Of a stretch of 8,004 nt of DNA, positions 5,391 to 8,004 are shown piece by piece; position 1 is the stretch's first letter; each line of letters starts with the position of its first letter. The stretch spans positions 1-8,004 of the forward strand of contig JANWHF010000158.1 of assembly GCA_025450555.1 (NCBI GenBank), read 5' to 3'. The stretch comes from Tepidisphaeraceae bacterium. GTDB taxonomy: Bacteria > Planctomycetota > Phycisphaerae > Tepidisphaerales > Tepidisphaeraceae. A program made the translations under genes and the position numbers. The notes under the pieces are model-generated. The model had not been told where the DNA came from, did no database searches, and worked only from the letters and a program-made list of their open reading frames with translations.

Positions 5391-7877
5391 TTATCGCCTA
5401 CACGCGCGCTGAATGGTTTCTTCCAACCGGGCGAAGTTGACGGGCTTGGTGAGGTGATCGTTGAAGCCGGCCTTGAGGGTGCGTTTGACGTCTTCGTCCA
5501 TGCCGAAGCCGGTCAGGGCGATGGCGGGCAATTGTTTGCGCAGATCTTTGCGGACGGCTCGGATCAGGTCGATGCCGGTGCCGTCGGGGAGGCCGATGTC
5601 GCTCACGAGGATGTCGAAGTCGTCGCGTTGAATTGCCTGCAGGGCGTCGGCGATGGAATGGGTGGTGGTTACCGTGTGCTCGTTGATGGCCAGCAGCCGG
5701 GCGAGCACCCGCGCGGTATCGACGTGATCCTCGACCAGCAGGACGCGATAGCCGCTGTCTGTGGATTGGCCATTAGATTCCAGCGGCGCAGGCGAGGCGG
5801 GTGTCGCTTCGAGCGACTGCTGTACGCAGGGCAGGGTAACGATAAAGCTGGAGCCTCTGCCCAGGCCATCGCTTTGGGCTTCGATGGAGCCTTGCTGCGC
5901 TTCCAGGATGGTCTTGGTAATCGCCAGCCCCAACCCCAGGCCGCCATAGCGTCCGGCGGTTTCCTGTTCGAAAGGCTGGAAGAGCCGGCCCAGCATCTCT
6001 GGTCTGATTCCGATACCCGAATCGGTGAACGTGATCTGGACTTTGCCCTGCTGGTCATTGCGCGTGGTAATCGCGATGGTTCCCTCTTCGGGCGTAAATT
6101 TCACCGCGTTTTTCAGGATATTCCAGAAGACCTGCTGCAGGCGACCCGGATCGCCCCGGACGAAACATTCGCTTGCGTCCGGGCGCATGGAAAGCTTGAT
6201 CCGCTTGCCCACGATGTCGGCGCGGTACATTTCAATCACCGCATCGAGCACCTTCTGAACATCCAGGATCTCGGGATTCAGGACAAATTTGCCTTTGGCA
6301 ATACGCGTCAGATCGAGCAGGTCATCGATGAGTCGGGCTTCCAGATCGACATTTCGGCGGACGACTTCAAGATCGTCGGCGAACTCCTTCGGGAACGAGC
6401 GCCGCGCTTCCCACGAGGAGAGCATCGCCAGCACGGGCGTTAGCGGAGTGCGCAGCTCATGGCTGAGAGTCGCCAGGAAATTGTCCTTGGCGATATTCGC
6501 CTCTTCAGCTTGTTCCTTGGCCTTGGCAAGGCTGATGGCCGCCAGATGCTGCTCGGTAATGTCCTCGACCATTGCCACCGAACGCTTCCCATCACGGCCG
6601 TCCAGTCTTGCGAGGTTGACGCGCACCCACACCGCCGAGCCGTCCTTGCGGACATACCGTTTCTCGATCGTCGCGGTGCGCTGATTGCCGGTAAGCAGTT
6701 CGCCCAGACGCCGCCTGCTTTCGGGCAGATCGTCGGCATGGGTCAGATCGAGACAGGACTTTCCGAGCAACTCCTCTTCGCAGTAGCCGACGATCTGGCA
6801 GAAGGTGGGATTGACGCGAAGGATCAGGCAATCATCGGCCCGCAACATCGCCACGCCGACGCCGGCCTGCGCGAACATGGCCGACAATTGCTGCTCGCTT
6901 TCCCGCAGGGCATCCTCAGTCTGGCTCCGCTCGATCACATCCGCGGCCTGACGCGCCAGGACATCGAAGTTGCTCAGTTCACTCTCGGTCGGCTGATACG
7001 GGCGGCGCCAATGCGTTGAGATCATGCCCAGCAGCTTGCCGCTGCGCGAGGTGAGCGGGGTGGATTGCATCGCGCAGATGCCGGCGGTGCGGTAAGCCGC
7101 CTTCTGAGTGTCATCAAGACGTTCGTAGCGCGCGGCGTCGGAGATGATGACGCGAGCGCCATCGCGCAGGGTCAGGCCGCAGACGCAGGTGGATTTGCCG
7201 CTGACCCATTGCCAGAACCTGGCCACTTCGGGATCGAAGCCGCGTTGCGCCAGGAGCTCCAGCTCACCGGCTTCTCCGCGGTCGGGATGCAAAAGCTGCA
7301 TCGTGGCAAAATCGGAGTGCATGATCACGGCGGCCGCCTCGACCATCTTTTGATAGATCGCCTGTGGCTGATCCGCGACGATCATTTCCGAACCAAGTGC
7401 CGCCAGGGCACGGATGTCGGCTTCGCGGCGTTTGTTCTCGGTGATGTCCACCAGCATGTTGATCCCGCCGACGATATTGCCGACCGAGTCATGCAGTGGA
7501 ATCGGATAAGGAGTGAACCAGATTCGGCTGCCGTCGGGGCGCTCGGCAATCGCCTCGGCGCCTCGGATGGTGTGTCCCTCCTTCAGGGCAACCGCCATCG
7601 GGCACTCGTGGTGCGGCATGCGGGTGCCATCGGGATAATAAAGCTTCCAGGTCACGCACCAGCGATCGCTGCCCAGTGTCGGCCGTCGCCCTGAGAATTC
7701 GATGCAGGCGGGGTTGAAGTAGGTGAGATTTCCTTCGGCATCAGTGGTGTAAATTGCGGCAGGTAGCGCGTCGAGGATGTCCCGGAAACGGCCGGCTGTA
7801 AGTTGATCCGGATGCGTTGTGCCAGCCAGAAAAACAGCAAGGCCCAGATCGGTTGATTGATCACTGCCTGTTCGCAT
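5391..7877 (-). CDS. Soluble hybrid sensor histidine kinase: PAS-GAF-PAS-HisKA-HATPase-REC
   Basis: An 828-residue protein with no membrane segment, so a cytoplasmic sensor. Domains in order: PAS at about 30-148, GAF at about 152-316, a second PAS at about 327-445, a short coiled-coil, HisKA with the phosphorylated H473 in SHELRTP (472-478), the ATPase with N-box N590, G1 box DSGIGI (619-624), F box (633-636) and G2 box GGLGLGLAI (645-653), and a C-terminal receiver. The receiver has acidic residues E716 and D717, phospho-acceptor D760 (VSDIGLPDGTG), T789 and K811. All kinase and receiver residues are intact. The GAF domain carries a CVC pair (C231, C233). No DNA-binding output or separate regulator is nearby, so phosphate probably passes from the receiver to a phosphotransfer protein elsewhere, or the receiver tunes the kinase. 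The signal is unknown. No ribosome binding site precedes the ATG at 7877; a TATAAT lies 11 bases upstream. Confidence 0.95.
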   Translation of the reverse strand: MRTGSDQSTDLGLAVFLAGTTHPDQLTAGRFRDILDALPAAIYTTDAEGNLTYFNPACIEFSGRRPTLGSDRWCVTWKLYYPDGTRMPHHECPMAVALKEGHTIRGAEAIAERPDGSRIWFTPYPIPLHDSVGNIVGGINMLVDITENKRREADIRALAALGSEMIVADQPQAIYQKMVEAAAVIMHSDFATMQLLHPDRGEAGELELLAQRGFDPEVARFWQWVSGKSTCVCGLTLRDGARVIISDAARYERLDDTQKAAYRTAGICAMQSTPLTSRSGKLLGMISTHWRRPYQPTESELSNFDVLARQAADVIERSQTEDALRESEQQLSAMFAQAGVGVAMLRADDCLILRVNPTFCQIVGYCEEELLGKSCLDLTHADDLPESRRRLGELLTGNQRTATIEKRYVRKDGSAVWVRVNLARLDGRDGKRSVAMVEDITEQHLAAISLAKAKEQAEEANIAKDNFLATLSHELRTPLTPVLAMLSSWEARRSFPKEFADDLEVVRRNVDLEARLIDDLLDLTRIAKGKFVLNPEILDVQKVLDAVIEMYRADIVGKRIKLSMRPDASECFVRGDPGRLQQVFWNILKNAVKFTPEEGTIAITTRNDQQGKVQITFTDSGIGIRPEMLGRLFQPFEQETAGRYGGLGLGLAITKTILEAQQGSIEAQSDGLGRGSSFIVTLPCVQQSLEATPASPAPLESNGQSTDSGYRVLLVEDHVDTARVLARLLAINEHTVTTTHSIADALQAIQRDDFDILVSDIGLPDGTGIDLIRAVRKDLRKQLPAIALTGFGMDEDVKRTLKAGFNDHLTKPVNFARLEETIQRACRR

Positions 7878-7888
7878 GGGTTTTGAAG

Positions 7889-7918
7889 ATTATACCCACT
7901 CGTCAAAAATATCCGCAA
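7889..7918 (-). promoter_or_regulatory. Probable promoter of the sensor kinase; near-leaderless start
   Basis: A perfect TATAAT occupies 7889-7894 on the minus strand. TTGCGG (7913-7918), 18 bases upstream, matches the -35 box at three of six positions. Transcription would begin near 7882, only about five bases before the ATG at 7877, which has no Shine-Dalgarno sequence. A TTGACG at 7901-7906 is too close to serve as the -35 box of this site. Confidence 0.45.
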
Positions 7919-8004
7919 CATGCGCCTGAGCAAAAAACCCCGGATGTACAGATTTTCAAAAACGGCTTATGCGAAAATTTGGCGTTGCGGGAGCAAAATC
8001 CTCC

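Noticed and set aside
5454..6443. 329-residue plus-strand open frame opposite the kinase, and similar ones at 6459-7019 and 7065-7694
   Set aside because: They mirror the codon pattern of the intact kinase domains on the minus strand and have no family motif.
7969..8004. Possible start of a plus-strand gene (ATG open to the window end, 12 codons)
   Set aside because: Too short to judge and no Shine-Dalgarno sequence upstream.

Overview
The window (roughly 55-60% G+C by eye) holds five protein-coding genes in two functional groups. No RNA gene, CRISPR array, transposase or phage gene was seen. The likely source is a Gram-negative-type bacterium: it has an AsmA-like envelope protein and a GDP-deoxysugar pathway. 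Two different REP-like palindromes lie between genes. From memory, similar palindromic families are scattered through planctomycete and related PVC genomes, so a planctomycete-like soil or freshwater organism is my best guess, held weakly.

Left part (1-2659, all minus strand): a nucleotide-sugar block. In transcription order it reads gmd (GDP-mannose 4,6-dehydratase), fcl/wcaG (GDP-L-fucose synthase), then the N-terminal 95 residues of a third extended SDR enzyme resembling GDP-mannose 3,5-epimerase, cut by the window edge. Gmd and Fcl together convert GDP-mannose to GDP-L-fucose. The third enzyme may make another sugar nucleotide from the same pool. This is probably the edge of an exopolysaccharide, O-antigen or glycan locus continuing to the left. 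A perfect 29-bp inverted repeat sits directly between gmd and fcl. A second, nested palindrome lies upstream of gmd.

Middle (2660-5390): a 326-bp divergent intergenic region separates gmd from a plus-strand gene for a 673-residue, single-pass, AsmA-like envelope protein. A 383-bp convergent gap with no convincing gene follows; it may hold a decayed, frameshifted fragment.

Right part (5391-7877, minus strand): one 828-residue soluble hybrid sensor kinase (PAS-GAF-PAS-HisKA-HATPase-REC). A perfect TATAAT hexamer lies 11 bp upstream of its ATG and suggests a nearly leaderless mRNA. The last 127 bp hold only this promoter region and unassigned sequence.

I found no clear new multi-gene system. 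The most notable items are the two palindromic elements bracketing gmd, the uncharacterised AsmA-like protein, and the kinase promoter arrangement.
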